The notes under the pieces: model-generated
The model's database searches: none
The model's input: only the letters and a program-made list of their open reading frames with translations
Told to the model about the DNA's origin: nothing
Position numbers and translations under genes: made by a program
Assembly: GCA_030639105.1 (NCBI GenBank)
Contig: DAOWDI010000064.1
Coordinates: forward strand, 1 to 6,944
Direction of reading: 5' to 3'
DNA length: 6,944 nucleotides
Origin: Gammaproteobacteria bacterium
GTDB taxonomy: Bacteria; Pseudomonadota; Gammaproteobacteria; Ga0077536
Shown here: positions 6,632-6,944 of the stretch, in pieces
Numbering within the stretch: the first letter of the stretch is position 1
How the letters are laid out: each line of letters opens with the position of its first letter

Positions 6632-6944
6632 ATGACCACTGCCGACGATACCGAGCGCACGACCTTTCTGCCCGATCTGTGCGGCGTACGGGCCTTGTTC
6701 GCGGTAGTGATCATCGGCGAGCTGCTCGCGATCATTCTGACTCTCGTGGGCAGCGGCATCGCCGCTAATGCACTCGATCGGTTATCCCTGATTTCACTCT
6801 TCACGCAGTGGATCGGGCTGTCCGCAGCGGCCGCATTATGCCTGCTAGGGCACTGGATTGGACGGTTTCCGGAGACCTTCGCGGTGTTGGTGAGTTACCT
6901 GGTGATCCTCCTGGTTGTCTATCTTATCAGCGAACTGGCATGGT
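6632..6944 (+). CDS. N-terminus of an AlgZ/FimS (LytS-type) sensor histidine kinase, truncated by the window edge
   Basis: An open frame starts at the ATG at 6632 and stays open for 104 codons to the window edge. AGAGG lies 5 nt upstream. The peptide begins MTTADD, then has TFLPDLC at 11-17, and three hydrophobic stretches at about 19-41, 52-74 and 82-101, so this is a multi-pass membrane domain. The FLPDLC motif just before the first helix and LSLISLFTQW at 51-60 resemble the N-terminus of Pseudomonas AlgZ/FimS as I remember it. The divergent position next to argH is also the Pseudomonas arrangement, where algZ is followed by the regulator algR. AlgZ/FimS belongs to the LytS-type kinases and acts with AlgR in controlling alginate and type IV pili there. 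The kinase domain itself is outside the window, so the assignment is by N-terminal likeness and context only. Confidence 0.7.
   Translation, partial: MTTADDTERTTFLPDLCGVRALFAVVIIGELLAIILTLVGSGIAANALDRLSLISLFTQWIGLSAAAALCLLGHWIGRFPETFAVLVSYLVILLVVYLISELAW

Noticed and set aside
6433..6768. 111-codon plus-strand frame crossing the intergenic region into the algZ-like gene
   Set aside because: It overlaps the algZ-like start in another frame and ends inside it. The product is Arg/His-rich with no known motif, while the frame starting at 6632 has a ribosome site and membrane segments.

Overview
The window looks like a piece of a gammaproteobacterial chromosome. The evidence is a MutY/YggX pair with gammaproteobacterial-type sequences, an AsmA-family protein directly upstream of mutY, and argH divergent from a gene whose N-terminus resembles the AlgZ/FimS sensor kinases of Pseudomonas-like bacteria. 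The species cannot be named from the sequence alone. Base composition is moderately GC-rich by eye and even throughout. No insertion sequence, phage gene, CRISPR array or other mobile element is visible.

Layout, left to right. Positions 1-66 may be the last 21 codons of a plus-strand gene entering from outside. A complete minus-strand tRNA-Phe(GAA) lies at 111-186, with a good sigma70-type promoter at 258-286. The stretch 187-432 holds that promoter, a short dyad element and two weak hairpins just downstream of yggX. Four minus-strand genes then follow closely in transcription order: argH (6430 to 5000), an asmA-like gene (4976 to 1815), mutY (1769 to 699) and yggX (702 to 433). The gaps are 23 nt, 45 nt and a 4-nt overlap, so they are probably one operon. 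An intergenic region of about 200 bp (6434-6631) separates argH from a divergent plus-strand gene starting at 6632, which runs off the right edge. Its product has several membrane segments and an FLPDLC motif like the AlgZ/FimS/LytS-type histidine kinases.

Functionally, argH makes the last step of arginine synthesis. The AsmA-like protein is a large inner-membrane-anchored periplasmic protein. MutY and YggX form a natural pair: MutY is a 4Fe-4S DNA glycosylase acting on A opposite 8-oxoG, and YggX protects iron-sulfur proteins from oxidative damage.

No clearly undescribed system is present. The points most worth a second look are a 14-bp dyad element (AACGCGACGGCGTT) shared by the tRNA-Phe leader and the argH/algZ intergenic region, diverged internal repeats in the AsmA-like protein, and the joining of two gene blocks that I recall as separate in Pseudomonas.
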